From JACCZR01 sp035296565 (GTDB lineage Bacteria; Actinomycetota; Thermoleophilia; Solirubrobacterales; Thermoleophilaceae): a stretch of DNA of 64,000 bases. Position numbers and translations under genes: made by a program. Below are positions 25,460 to 33,569 of this stretch, piece after piece (the stretch's first letter is position 1; each line of letters opens with the position of its first letter). The notes beneath the pieces are model-generated. The model did no database searches and was not told the DNA's origin. It worked only from the letters and a program-made list of their open reading frames with translations. Location of the stretch: the NCBI GenBank assembly GCA_035296565.1, contig DATHAQ010000037.1, forward strand, positions 62,001 through 126,000. The letters run 5' to 3'.

Positions 25460-27115
25460 GTGCACTCGCCGCCCGTGCTCAGCGCGGATCTCATGCGCCT
25501 GGCCCTGGACAATCTCGCCGACGCGGTGACCATTCACGACGCCAGCGGGAAGCTGCTCTACGCCAACGAGGCCACCGCCCGCATGATGGGCATGGACCTC
25601 GACGAGATCCTCTCCGCCCCCGCCGGCGCCTGGACCGAGCGCTTCACGATGTACGACGAGGAGGGCAACGAGCTGCCCTTGGAGCGCCTCCCTGGCCGCC
25701 GGGTCTTCCAGGGCGAGATGCCCGAGCCGCTCCTGGTGAGAAGCGTGGACCGCGAGACCGGCAGCTGGCAGTGGGTCCGCATCAAGGCGGCGCCGCTGCT
25801 CGACGAGGACGGCAGTATCGCGGCCGCCGTCAACGTGAGCGAGGAGGTCTCCGAGGTCAAGGAGGCCGAGATGGCCCAGCGGCTGCTGGCGGAGGCGAGC
25901 CAGACCCTTGCCACCTCGCTCGACTACGAGCAGACGCTGCAGGAGGTCGCCCAGCTGGCCGTACCCGGCTTCGCGGACTGGTGCGTCGTCGACCTCATGG
26001 CTCCCGCCGGCGGGCTGGAGCAGGTCGCGATCGCCCACGCGGACCCCGAGAAGGTGGCCCTGGGGCGGCGCATGCGCGAGCGCTATCCCCCTGACCTCGA
26101 AGCCGAGAACGGCCTGGGAACGGTCCTGGGCACTGGCCAGACCGTCTTCTGGCCGGAGATCCCGGACGAGCTTCTGGTCGAGGGGGCGCAGGACGAGGAG
26201 CATCTCGAGCTGCTGCGGCACGTGGGGCTGCGCTCGGTGGTGATGGCGCCGCTGCGCTTCAGCGACAAGGTGCTCGGCGCGATGACGTTCGTCCTCGGCG
26301 ACCGGGCGTTCTCGCCGGCCGACATCCGCCTGGCGGAGGAGCTCGCAAAGCGCGCGGTCATCGCCATCGAGAACTCGCGGCTGTTCACCGACCGCGCGCG
26401 CATCGCGCGGACCCTGCAGGAGGGCCTGCTCCCGCCCACGCTGGAGGCCCCGCCGGGCTGGGAGACCGCGGTGCTCTTCCGTGCCGCCGGCACGGCCAAC
26501 GAGGTGGGCGGCGACTTCTACGACACGATCCAGCTCGGCGACGCCTGGCTGTCCTTCGTCGGCGACGTGGCCGGGAAGGGCGCGCGCGCCGCGGCGCTGA
26601 CCGCCCGCGCCCGCTACACGATGATCTCGGTGGCGCAGCTGACCGGCAGCGCCGAGCAGGCGGTGGATCGCGTCAACGACGCCTTCCTCAGCATGCCGGG
26701 CTCGCCGCTGTGCACGCTGGCCACCGTGCGCATGCCGGGCATGGAGCCCGGAGGGCGGGTCGAGGTCCTGTCGGCCGGCCACCCGCTGCCGTACCGGATC
26801 ACCGGCGACGGCGCGGTCACGCCGCTGGGCACCACGGGCCCGCTGCTGGGCTTCGTGCCCAGCCCGGGCTGGCCCCGGGCGACGGCCGAGGTGGAGCCCG
26901 GCGAGTGCGTGGTGCTGTTCAGCGACGGCGTGCTGGACACGATGAGCGACGACCGCCGCCACTTCGGCGAGCAGGGGCTCATCGAGGCGCTGGCCTCGTC
27001 ACCGGTCATCGACGCCGCCGAGCTCGTCGAGCGCCTAGACCGCGCGCTGCTGGACTTCCAAGGCCAGGAGCAGCGCGACGACGTGGCCGTGCTCGTCCTG
27101 CGCCGCTTGCCCTAG
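25460..27115 (+). CDS. PAS-GAF-PP2C (SpoIIE-type) serine/threonine phosphatase
   Basis: 551 residues from GTG 25460. A PAS domain (about 5-125: VTIHDASGKLLYANEATARM), a GAF domain (about 140-300: GLRSVVMAPLRFSDKVLGAM) and a C-terminal PP2C_SIG phosphatase domain (about 320-550) with GGDFYDTI near 350, FVGDVAGKGARAA and QRDDVAVLVLRR. Such proteins dephosphorylate anti-sigma-factor antagonists in response to a sensed signal. No anti-sigma or STAS gene is adjacent. The phosphatase metal-binding aspartates are in place. Confidence 0.87.
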   Translation: MHSPPVLSADLMRLALDNLADAVTIHDASGKLLYANEATARMMGMDLDEILSAPAGAWTERFTMYDEEGNELPLERLPGRRVFQGEMPEPLLVRSVDRETGSWQWVRIKAAPLLDEDGSIAAAVNVSEEVSEVKEAEMAQRLLAEASQTLATSLDYEQTLQEVAQLAVPGFADWCVVDLMAPAGGLEQVAIAHADPEKVALGRRMRERYPPDLEAENGLGTVLGTGQTVFWPEIPDELLVEGAQDEEHLELLRHVGLRSVVMAPLRFSDKVLGAMTFVLGDRAFSPADIRLAEELAKRAVIAIENSRLFTDRARIARTLQEGLLPPTLEAPPGWETAVLFRAAGTANEVGGDFYDTIQLGDAWLSFVGDVAGKGARAAALTARARYTMISVAQLTGSAEQAVDRVNDAFLSMPGSPLCTLATVRMPGMEPGGRVEVLSAGHPLPYRITGDGAVTPLGTTGPLLGFVPSPGWPRATAEVEPGECVVLFSDGVLDTMSDDRRHFGEQGLIEALASSPVIDAAELVERLDRALLDFQGQEQRDDVAVLVLRRLP

Positions 27116-27149
27116 TCACACCGGGGCGCCCCATCTCGTCCTAGAGGGC

Positions 27150-28097
27150 ATGAAGATCTTTCTCACGGGCGCGACGGGCGCCATAGGCAAGACCCTCGTC
27201 CCCATGCTGGTGGCGCAGGGCCACGAGGTGACCGGCACCACGACCACGGAGGCCAAGCTCGGGGGCCTCCGCTCGGCCGGCGCGAGGGGGGTCGTGCTGG
27301 ACGCGCTGGACCGCGAGGCCGTGGTGGCGGCCGTTCGGGCGGCTGAGCCCGAGGTGATCGTGCACGAGGCCACGGGCCTTGCCCAGATCGGCAACCCGCG
27401 CAAGATGGCGAAGGAGTTCGCGCTCACCAACCGGCTGCGCAGCGAGGGCACCGACCATCTGCTGGACGCTGCGCGGGTCGTGGGCGTGAGGCGCGTGGTG
27501 GCCCAGAGCTTCGCCGGCTGGCCCTTCGCTCGCGAGGGCGGACCGGTCAAGAGCGAGGAGGACCCGCTGGACCCCGATCCCCCGGAGGGGCTGCGGCCGA
27601 TGCTCGACGCCATCAAGCACCTGGAGGGCGCGGTCATTGCCGCCGACGGGATCGTCTTGCGCTACGGCGGCTTCTACGGGCCGGGCACGGGTCTCGACGT
27701 TGGCGGGGCGCAGACCATCGCGGTGCGCAAGCGGCAGTTCCCGATCGTGGCGGAGGGCAACGCCGTGTGGTCGCTGATCCACATCGAGGACGCGGCCACG
27801 GCCACCGTTGCGGCCATCGAGCACGGCGCCCCGGGCGTCTACAACATCGTCGACGACGAGCCCGCGCCAGTGCGCGACTGGCTGCCTGTGCTGGCCGACT
27901 CGCTGGGCGCCAAGCCGCCGCGGCGCTTCCCGGCCTGGCTCACGCGCCTGGTGGCCGGCGAGCACACCGTCGTGATGCTCAACGAGAGCCGCGGCGCCTC
28001 CAACGCGAAGGCCAAGCGGGAGCTGGGCTGGGCGCCGGCCCACCCCAGCTGGCGGGAGGGCTTCAGGGAGCTAGGTGCCCCAGCTTCTCCGGGCTGA
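27150..28097 (+). CDS. NAD-dependent epimerase/dehydratase family protein
   Basis: 315 residues, extended SDR. The dinucleotide loop TGATGAIGKTL is at residues 6-16. RYGGFYGPGTGLD and VYNIVDDEP are typical of this family. The usual YxxxK tyrosine is not evident (the region reads QSFAGWPFAREGG), so it may act as an NAD(P)-binding reductase of a different subtype. It converges on an ECF41-type sigma factor with a 35-base overlap. ECF41 sigmas are usually found beside a carboxymuconolactone decarboxylase, oxidoreductase or epimerase, so this is its probable partner or target. Confidence 0.8.
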   Translation: MKIFLTGATGAIGKTLVPMLVAQGHEVTGTTTTEAKLGGLRSAGARGVVLDALDREAVVAAVRAAEPEVIVHEATGLAQIGNPRKMAKEFALTNRLRSEGTDHLLDAARVVGVRRVVAQSFAGWPFAREGGPVKSEEDPLDPDPPEGLRPMLDAIKHLEGAVIAADGIVLRYGGFYGPGTGLDVGGAQTIAVRKRQFPIVAEGNAVWSLIHIEDAATATVAAIEHGAPGVYNIVDDEPAPVRDWLPVLADSLGAKPPRRFPAWLTRLVAGEHTVVMLNESRGASNAKAKRELGWAPAHPSWREGFRELGAPASPG

Positions 28098-28956
28098 GCA
28101 CTATGCGCACCCTCCGCACGCGCCCCTCGTCGAGCTCCAGCGACAGCACCCATATCACCACGCCCTGGGCGTCGCGGACGATCCAGCCGGGCAGGCCGTT
28201 CACCTTCGCGGGCTCGGTGGCGATGCCCTCGGGCCGCTGCTCGGCACGGGTGACCTTGGTCAGGTAGCGGGCGATCCGGTCCCTGCCCTCGATCGGCTTG
28301 CGCGCCGCCCGGACCAGGCCGCCGCCGTCGGAGTAGGAGACAGCGTCGGCGGCTAGCAGGCCGGCCAGGTCGTCGATGTCGCCGGCCTCCAGCGCCCGCA
28401 TGAAGCGCTCGGTGATCTCGCGGTGCTGCTCGGGTGACGCCGGCAGTCGCGGGCGCCCGGCGTCGACCTTGCGCCGTGCGCGCGAGGCCAGCTGGCGGCA
28501 GTTGTCCTCGCTCTTGTCGATCATCTCGGCCACCTCGGAGTAGGAGAACCCGAAGACGTCGTGCAGCAGGAAGGCGGCGCGCTCGACAGGGGTCAGCTGC
28601 TCGAGCAGGACGAGGAAGGCCAGCGACAGCGTCTCGCGCTGCTCGGCGTGCTCCTCGGGCCCCGGCGCGTCGTCGAGCAGCGGCTCGGGCAGCCACGGCC
28701 CCACGTAGGCCTCGCGCCGGCGACGCGCCGAGCGCAGGTGGTCGATGGCCAGCCGCGTGACCACCGTGGTGAGGAACGCACGCGGCGACTCCACGACCGC
28801 CTCGTTGTCGCGGGCGTGCAGGCGCAGGTAGGCCTCCTGGACGAGGTCCTCGGACTCCGCCACCGTGCCCACCATGCGGTAGGCGACGGAGAACAGCAGT
28901 GGGCGAAGCTCCTCCTCCGGCTCTATCCCACCGAGCGGCGGTGCTCGGCCGGCCAA
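28063..28956 (-). CDS. RNA polymerase ECF sigma factor, ECF41 type
   Basis: 297 residues. Region 2 (about 15-85: SVAYRMVGTVAESEDLVQEA), linker motif YVGPWLPEP (84-92), region 4 (about 105-162: FGFSYSEVAEMIDKSE) and a SnoaL-like C-terminal domain (about 175-297) with SDGGGLVRAARKPIEG and a terminal SPEKLGHL. The WLPEP linker, the DGGG motif and an NPDKL-like end are hallmarks of ECF41, where the C-terminal domain controls activity in place of an anti-sigma factor. The only start that keeps region 2 intact is a TTG at 28956, inside a palindromic repeat. Confidence 0.88.
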   Translation of the reverse strand: MAGRAPPLGGIEPEEELRPLLFSVAYRMVGTVAESEDLVQEAYLRLHARDNEAVVESPRAFLTTVVTRLAIDHLRSARRRREAYVGPWLPEPLLDDAPGPEEHAEQRETLSLAFLVLLEQLTPVERAAFLLHDVFGFSYSEVAEMIDKSEDNCRQLASRARRKVDAGRPRLPASPEQHREITERFMRALEAGDIDDLAGLLAADAVSYSDGGGLVRAARKPIEGRDRIARYLTKVTRAEQRPEGIATEPAKVNGLPGWIVRDAQGVVIWVLSLELDEGRVRRVRIVLSPEKLGHLAP

Positions 28957-28980
28957 CGTCCGGCCTGCGCTCCGGCGCTA
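28933..28980 (-). repeat. palindromic repeat, copy 1
   Basis: 48-base element read on the minus strand, 46/48 identical to the copy at 29210-29257. It can fold as GGCCGG-loop-CCGGCC inside an outer GAGCG/CGCTC pairing. Its first three bases are the TAG stop codon of csbD, and it contains the TTG start of the ECF41 sigma gene. The hairpin may act as a terminator or mRNA 3'-end stabiliser for csbD; that is inference. Confidence 0.8.
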
Positions 28981-29187
28981 GGTCCCGCGCTCCAGGTCGT
29001 CTACCTCGTCGGCCTTGGCACGGGTACGCGCGGCCTGAGCCTCCATGCGCTCCTGCTCGCGTTCGAGCTCCTCGCGGGCCTCGCCCTTGCGCTCCTCCTT
29101 CTCGCCCTCGCGATGCAGCGAGCGGTCGCCGGCGAGGTCGCCCGCGGCCTTCTTGGCACGGCCTGTGATCTTGTCCTTTAGTCCCAT
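28978..29187 (-). CDS. CsbD-family stress protein
   Basis: 69 residues, highly charged and helical. The N-terminus GLKDKITGRAKKAAGDLAGD matches the CsbD family, general-stress proteins controlled by alternative sigma factors in Bacillus. The second half is an Arg/Glu-rich helix extending the usual core. It is bracketed by two direct copies of a palindromic repeat, and its stop codon is part of the downstream copy. An ECF sigma gene follows directly on the same strand. Confidence 0.85.
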   Translation of the reverse strand: MGLKDKITGRAKKAAGDLAGDRSLHREGEKEERKGEAREELEREQERMEAQAARTRAKADEVDDLERGT

Positions 29188-29209
29188 GCCCGGCAGCCTA
29201 GACCTGCTC

Positions 29210-29257
29210 GAGCGGCGGTGCTCGGCCGGCCAACGCCCGGCCTGCGCTCGGGCGCTA
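29210..29257 (-). repeat. palindromic repeat, copy 2
   Basis: 48-base element in the same orientation as copy 1, differing at two positions. Its first three bases on the minus strand form the TAG stop codon of the SDR gene. It ends 22 bases before the csbD start. Copies 1 and 2 thus flank csbD as direct repeats 277 bases apart. Confidence 0.8.
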
Positions 29258-30046
29258 AGCCCGCTTGAGCCGCTCGGTCATCTCCCTAGCCAATTCGGAG
29301 TCGTCGAAGTGGCCGCGCTTGGCCAGGCTGCGTAGCCGGAGCTCGGTCAGGCGGTCGAACAGCCGCCGCGGCAACCGGCGTACCAGCGCGTAGGAGACGG
29401 CCCCGCGTCGCGTGGTGGCCAGGTCGCGGGCCGGCGGTCCGAGGACGGCGCGCACCATGGTCTCCACGGCGTCCTGCAGCTTCTCCTCGGGGACCGCCCC
29501 GTCCAGGCTGATGCCCTTGTGGGCTCCGGCGTCGTGGATCGGCGTCCTGATGTAGCCGGGGTAGACCGTCGTCACCGTCAGCCTGTCGGCGTACTCCAGC
29601 CGCAGCGAGTCCGAGTAGGCGGTGATGGCGCGCTTGGACATCGTGTAGGCGGTGGCGAAGGGGCTGGTCACGAAGGCGAGGCCCGAGGCCACGTTCACCA
29701 CACGGCCGCGGCTCGCCAGCAGGGCGTCGAGCGCTGCTGCGGTCACCCTCCATGGACCCATGAGGTTCACCTCGATCACCTTCTGGGCGCCCTCGTCGGG
29801 GCGCAGCCCGGCGCTCTGCGGGATGCCGATGCCGGCGCAGTTGACCACCACGTCGAGGCCGGCGAGGCGCTCGATGGCCTCCGCCACCGCCCGGTCGACC
29901 GACGCCTGGTCGGAGACGTCGCAGTGGATGAGGTCCTCGCCCTCGGCGAGGTCCAGGCCGGCCACTCGCGCGCCCTTGCGCCTCAGCTCGGCGGCGGTGG
30001 CCCGGCCAATTCCGCTGGCAGCGCCAGTCAGGAGTACGCGCTTCAC
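29255..30046 (-). CDS. short-chain dehydrogenase/reductase
   Basis: 263 residues from a GTG start. Classical SDR: LLTGAASGIGRA (5-16), NCAG (69-72), catalytic Ser121, Tyr134 and Lys138 (YTMSKRA). C-terminal residues beyond 230 are basic and helical, as in SDRs that touch the membrane. The GTG overlaps the TGA of the monooxygenase gene (GTGA), so the two enzymes are made together and probably act on the same ketone/alcohol substrate. The stop codon lies in a palindromic repeat. Confidence 0.88.
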   Translation of the reverse strand: MKRVLLTGAASGIGRATAAELRRKGARVAGLDLAEGEDLIHCDVSDQASVDRAVAEAIERLAGLDVVVNCAGIGIPQSAGLRPDEGAQKVIEVNLMGPWRVTAAALDALLASRGRVVNVASGLAFVTSPFATAYTMSKRAITAYSDSLRLEYADRLTVTTVYPGYIRTPIHDAGAHKGISLDGAVPEEKLQDAVETMVRAVLGPPARDLATTRRGAVSYALVRRLPRRLFDRLTELRLRSLAKRGHFDDSELAREMTERLKRA

Positions 30047-31497
30047 GACGCCAGCCGGTAGTGGGCCGGGTTGAAGGAGGACGTGCGCCTGCGGAAGACG
30101 AACGTCCAGTCGGGCCACAGCGTCGCGTTGCGTCCCGTGTCGTCCAGGTACCAGCTCGAGCAGCCGCTGGTCCAGACCGTGTCCTCGTGGCGGCGGTCGA
30201 CCTCCTGATTGAACGCCGCCGCCGCCTCGGGACGCACCTCGACGGTGGCCGCGTCGTGCTCGCGCATCGCGCGCAGCGCGTCCAGCACGTAGGCGATCTG
30301 TGACTCGATCATGTAGACCATCGAGTTGTGGCCCAGGCCGGTGTTCGGGCCGAGCAGCATGAACAGGTTGGGGAAGTCGGGTGCGGTGGCGCCGAGCATC
30401 GCGCGGGGGCTGCCGCCCCAGCTCTCGTCGAGGGTCTGGCCCGAGCGCCCGGTGACGACCTTGCCCAGCGGCATGTCCGCGACCTGGAAGCCCGTGCCGA
30501 GCAGGATCACGTCGACCTCGCGCTCGACGCCGTCCTGGTCGACGATCGCGTTGGGCTTGATCTCCGTGACCCCCAAGGTCACGAGCTCGACGTTGTCCGT
30601 GCTGAGCGCCGGGTACCACTTGTTGGAGGGCAATATCCGCTTGCAGCCGATCGTGTAGTCCGGCGTGACCTTCTCGCGCAGCTCTGGGTCCTCGACCTGA
30701 TTGGCGAGGTGGCGCCGGGCCACGCGCTCGAGCAGCTTGATGGTGCGCGGGCGCTTGACCAGCCCTACAACCACGGCCTCGCGCGCGGCGTACACGCCGG
30801 CGCGGTTGAGTCGCTGGAGGGGCGGGAAGAGCTTGTACAGGCGCTTCTCCCAGCCCTTGATCCTGCGGTTGGTGTGGGGCAGGACCCACGGCGCGGTGCG
30901 CTGGAAGACGTGCAGCTTCGATGCCACCTTCTGGACCTCGGGCACGTACTGGATGGCCGAGGCACCGGTCCCGATGGAGGCGATGCGCTTGCCCTCGAGC
31001 CCGACCGAGCCGTCCCAGCGCGCGGAGTGCATGATCGTCCCCTCGAAGGAGTCGAGGCCGGGGATCTCGGGGAGGCGCGGCTCGGCCAGCGGGCCCATGC
31101 CGGTCACGAGCACCTTCGCTCGCAGGTCGCCGCGGTCGGTCTTGATCACCCAGCGCTGGTCGTCCTCGTCCCACAAGGCGTCGGCCATGGTCGTGTTCAG
31201 CTCCAGGTAGGGACGGACGCCGAAGTCGTCGGCCACGCGCTGGAGGTAGGAGCGGATCTCGGGCTGCAGCGAGTAGGTCTGCGACCACTCGGGGTTGGGC
31301 GCGAACGAGAACGAGTAGAGGTGCGACGGCACGTCGCAGCCGCAGCCGGGGTAGGTGTTGTAGTGCCAGGTGCCGCCGACGTCGTCCCCGCGCTCGAGGA
31401 CGACGAAGTCCGTCTCTCCGTCCTCGAGCAGGTTGACGGCCATGCCCAGGCCGGAGAACCCGCTGCCCACGATGCAGATCTCGACTTCTTCCTTCAT
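30043..31497 (-). CDS. flavin-containing (Baeyer-Villiger-type) monooxygenase
   Basis: 484 residues. The FAD loop GSGFSGLG (11-18), the Baeyer-Villiger signature FEGTIMHSARW (151-161, FxGxxxHxxxW) and the NADPH loop GTGASA (176-181) are all present. Expected to insert oxygen next to a ketone or oxidise a soft heteroatom using NADPH and O2. Cotranscribed with an SDR and divergent from a TetR regulator across a 53-base gap rich in GTAAC/GTTAC half-sites, so TetR probably represses it. The natural substrate is unknown. Confidence 0.9.
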   Translation of the reverse strand: MKEEVEICIVGSGFSGLGMAVNLLEDGETDFVVLERGDDVGGTWHYNTYPGCGCDVPSHLYSFSFAPNPEWSQTYSLQPEIRSYLQRVADDFGVRPYLELNTTMADALWDEDDQRWVIKTDRGDLRAKVLVTGMGPLAEPRLPEIPGLDSFEGTIMHSARWDGSVGLEGKRIASIGTGASAIQYVPEVQKVASKLHVFQRTAPWVLPHTNRRIKGWEKRLYKLFPPLQRLNRAGVYAAREAVVVGLVKRPRTIKLLERVARRHLANQVEDPELREKVTPDYTIGCKRILPSNKWYPALSTDNVELVTLGVTEIKPNAIVDQDGVEREVDVILLGTGFQVADMPLGKVVTGRSGQTLDESWGGSPRAMLGATAPDFPNLFMLLGPNTGLGHNSMVYMIESQIAYVLDALRAMREHDAATVEVRPEAAAAFNQEVDRRHEDTVWTSGCSSWYLDDTGRNATLWPDWTFVFRRRTSSFNPAHYRLAS

Positions 31498-31521
31498 GCT
31501 CCTCCTCGTACTTACACCGTC

Positions 31522-31541
31522 GTAACTTACGTTACCGTAAC
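31522..31541. promoter_or_regulatory. probable TetR operator between monooxygenase and regulator
   Basis: Three half-sites, GTAAC (31522-31526), GTTAC (31531-31535) and GTAAC (31537-31541), give two overlapping imperfect palindromes. They lie in the 53-base gap between divergent starts, and the AT-rich stretch stands out from the surroundings. A TetR dimer bound here could shut off both genes. Confidence 0.6.
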
Positions 31542-31550
31542 ATACCCGCC

Positions 31551-32126
31551 ATGGGCCCTCGGCTAACCGCCGACGAACGGCGCGAGCAGTTGCTGGACGC
31601 CACGAAGGCGCTTGCCGCGAGCAGAGGCTTCCACGCCGTCTCGATCGAGGCGGTGGCGCGCGAGGCCGGCATCACCAGGCCGATCGTCTACGGCCACTTC
31701 CGCGACCTCAGCAAGCTGCTGGAGGCCCTCGTCGAGCGCGAGAGCGCGCGGGCGCTGGGCCAGCTCACCGATGTGCTGACCCCGGCCCTCGACCTGCCCG
31801 ATCCCGGCGAGCGGATGATGCAGGCGATGCGCGCCTACATCGAGGCCGTGAGCGCGGACCCCGACACCTGGCGGCTCGTGCTGATGCCCACCGAGGGGGC
31901 CCCCGCCTCACTGCACCGTCAGATCGACGAGGGGCGCGACGCGATCATCGGCCAGCTGGCCGGCGCGGTGCGGCCGGGCATGGACCCCCCGGACCCTGAG
32001 CTGACCGCGCGGATGCTGTCGGCCTTCGCCGACGAGGCCGCCCGGCTGCACCTGCGCGATGCCGAGCGCTACCCGGTGAAGCGGCTGATGGACCAGACGC
32101 GCTGGGCCATCGGTCAGCTCTCGTAG
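31551..32126 (+). CDS. TetR-family transcriptional regulator
   Basis: 191 residues. The N-terminal helix-turn-helix is clear (ADERREQLLDATKALAASRG, then IEAVAREAGITRPIVYGHFR). The C-terminal ligand domain is variable, as usual. It starts 9 bases after the clustered GTAAC half-sites and is divergent from the monooxygenase-SDR operon, so autoregulation and control of that operon are likely. The 3' end overlaps a convergent small membrane protein gene by 13 bases. Confidence 0.9.
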   Translation: MGPRLTADERREQLLDATKALAASRGFHAVSIEAVAREAGITRPIVYGHFRDLSKLLEALVERESARALGQLTDVLTPALDLPDPGERMMQAMRAYIEAVSADPDTWRLVLMPTEGAPASLHRQIDEGRDAIIGQLAGAVRPGMDPPDPELTARMLSAFADEAARLHLRDAERYPVKRLMDQTRWAIGQLS

Positions 32127-32407
32127 GCCGGCTCGCGCCGCGCTCGGCCGCGGCGCGCCCCGCCGTAGGAGCCGAGGTCGATCAAGAAGGCGAGGATCAC
32201 GAACAGCCACTCGATCCCCTCGACTCCGTTCGTCCCCGCGTCCCACATGACCGCGTAGATGAGCGTGGTCCAGGGCAACAGGAAGAAGCCGAGCAGGGGC
32301 ACGATCCAGCTGTCGTAGGCGCGATCGAGCAGCTCGCTGAACAGCCAGACGACGATCAGCGCGAGCCGCGGCGAGATGAGTGCCAGAAGAGCTACGACGC
32401 AAGGCAT
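32114..32407 (-). CDS. small membrane protein of unknown function
   Basis: 97 residues with three hydrophobic stretches (LLALISPRLALIVVWLFSEL, IVPLLGFFLLPWTTLIYAVM, WLFVILAFLIDLGSY) and a basic C-terminal tail. No family recognised with confidence; the layout resembles small actinobacterial inner-membrane proteins. It is divergent from the aldo/keto reductase with a 19-base gap, which leaves little room for separate promoters. Confidence 0.65.
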   Translation of the reverse strand: MPCVVALLALISPRLALIVVWLFSELLDRAYDSWIVPLLGFFLLPWTTLIYAVMWDAGTNGVEGIEWLFVILAFLIDLGSYGGARRGRARREPAYES

Positions 32408-32426
32408 GCCTGCGAGTATCGCTCAG

Positions 32427-33461
32427 ATGGACCTTCGCCCGCTTGGCCGCACCGGAGTGAAGGTCAGCCCGCTCTGCCTGGGCACGATGATGTTCGGGGC
32501 GTGGGGCGAGACGGACCACGACGAGTCCGTGCGCATCATCCACTGCGCCCTCGACGCGGGCGTCAACTTCGTCGACACCGCCGACGTCTACTCGCGCGGC
32601 GAGTCCGAGGAGATCGTGGGCAAGGCGCTGGCCGGCGGCCGCCGCGACCACGTGGTCCTGGCCACCAAGGTCCACGGCAAGATGGGCGACGACCCCAACG
32701 AGTTCGGCAACTCCAGGCGCTGGATCGTGCGCGAGGTCGAGAACAGCCTGCGCCGCCTGGGCACAGACTGGATCGACCTCTACCAGATACACCGCCCCGA
32801 GGACGACACCGACATCGACGAGACGCTGGGCGCCCTGAGCGACCTCGTCCAGGCGGGCAAGGTGCGCTACATCGGCTCGTCGACTTTCCCGGCAAGCCAG
32901 ATCGTCGAGGCTCAGTGGGCGGCCGAGCGCCGCGGTCGCGAGCGCTTCGTCTGCGAGCAGCCGCCCTACTCGCTGCTGGTGCGCGGCGTGGAGGTCGACG
33001 TGCTGCCCACCTGCCGGCGCCACGGCATGGCGGTCATCCCCTGGAGCCCGCTGGCCATGGGCTGGCTGTCGGGCAAGTACCGCAAGGACGACGCGCCCGA
33101 GTCGCGCCGCGCGTCGATGATGCCCGCCCGCTGGGATATGTCGCTACCCGAGAACCAGCGCAAGCTGGACGCCGCCGACGCCCTCGGCAAGCTGGCCGAC
33201 GAGGCGGGCATTACGCTCGTCGAGATGGCGCTCGCCTTCACCATGCGCCACCCCGCGGTGACCGCGCCCATCATCGGCCCGCGCACGATGGAGCACCTCG
33301 AGGGCCAGCTGAGCGCCGCAGACGTCGAGCTCTCCGACGACCTGCTCGATCGCATCGACCAGATCGTCCCTCCGGGCGTGAACCTGAACCCGGCCGACGC
33401 CGGCGCAGGCAACCCTGCACTGGAGCCGGCGGCCCGTCGCCGCTGTTCATCGCCAGGCTGA
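32427..33461 (+). CDS. aldo/keto reductase
   Basis: 344 residues, TIM-barrel oxidoreductase using NADPH. The catalytic tetrad is Asp50, Tyr55, Lys81 and His122. The start LRPLGRTGVKVSPLCLGTMM is typical. The cofactor-binding APIIGPRTMEHLEGQL is in place near the end. The ATG at 32427 is preferred because the family begins at this methionine. A hairpin 43 bases after the stop may end the transcript. Substrate unknown. Confidence 0.92.
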   Translation: MDLRPLGRTGVKVSPLCLGTMMFGAWGETDHDESVRIIHCALDAGVNFVDTADVYSRGESEEIVGKALAGGRRDHVVLATKVHGKMGDDPNEFGNSRRWIVREVENSLRRLGTDWIDLYQIHRPEDDTDIDETLGALSDLVQAGKVRYIGSSTFPASQIVEAQWAAERRGRERFVCEQPPYSLLVRGVEVDVLPTCRRHGMAVIPWSPLAMGWLSGKYRKDDAPESRRASMMPARWDMSLPENQRKLDAADALGKLADEAGITLVEMALAFTMRHPAVTAPIIGPRTMEHLEGQLSAADVELSDDLLDRIDQIVPPGVNLNPADAGAGNPALEPAARRRCSSPG

Positions 33462-33503
33462 TCCTCGCGGCTCCGGGGGTGTTGTGTTGCCCCTTTGAAA
33501 AAC

Positions 33504-33521
33504 CGCTCAGCCGCCTGAGCG
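33504..33521 (+). terminator. stem-loop after aldo/keto reductase gene
   Basis: Perfect 7-base stem CGCTCAG/CTGAGCG with a CCGC loop. It lies in the 108-base gap between the aldo/keto reductase and the luciferase-like gene, both on the plus strand. No long T run follows (ATCTTCTCC), so termination is plausible but unproven. Confidence 0.45.
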
Positions 33522-33569
33522 ATCTTCTCCAGGGTGCACTCGCGTCGCCGGGGTTAGCCTCGAACGGGC

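Noticed and set aside
28933..29257. Integron cassette with attC-like sites around csbD
   Set aside because: Palindromes at gene 3' ends recall attC, but the core-site consensus does not fit well and no integron integrase is in the window. Kept only as a loose analogy.
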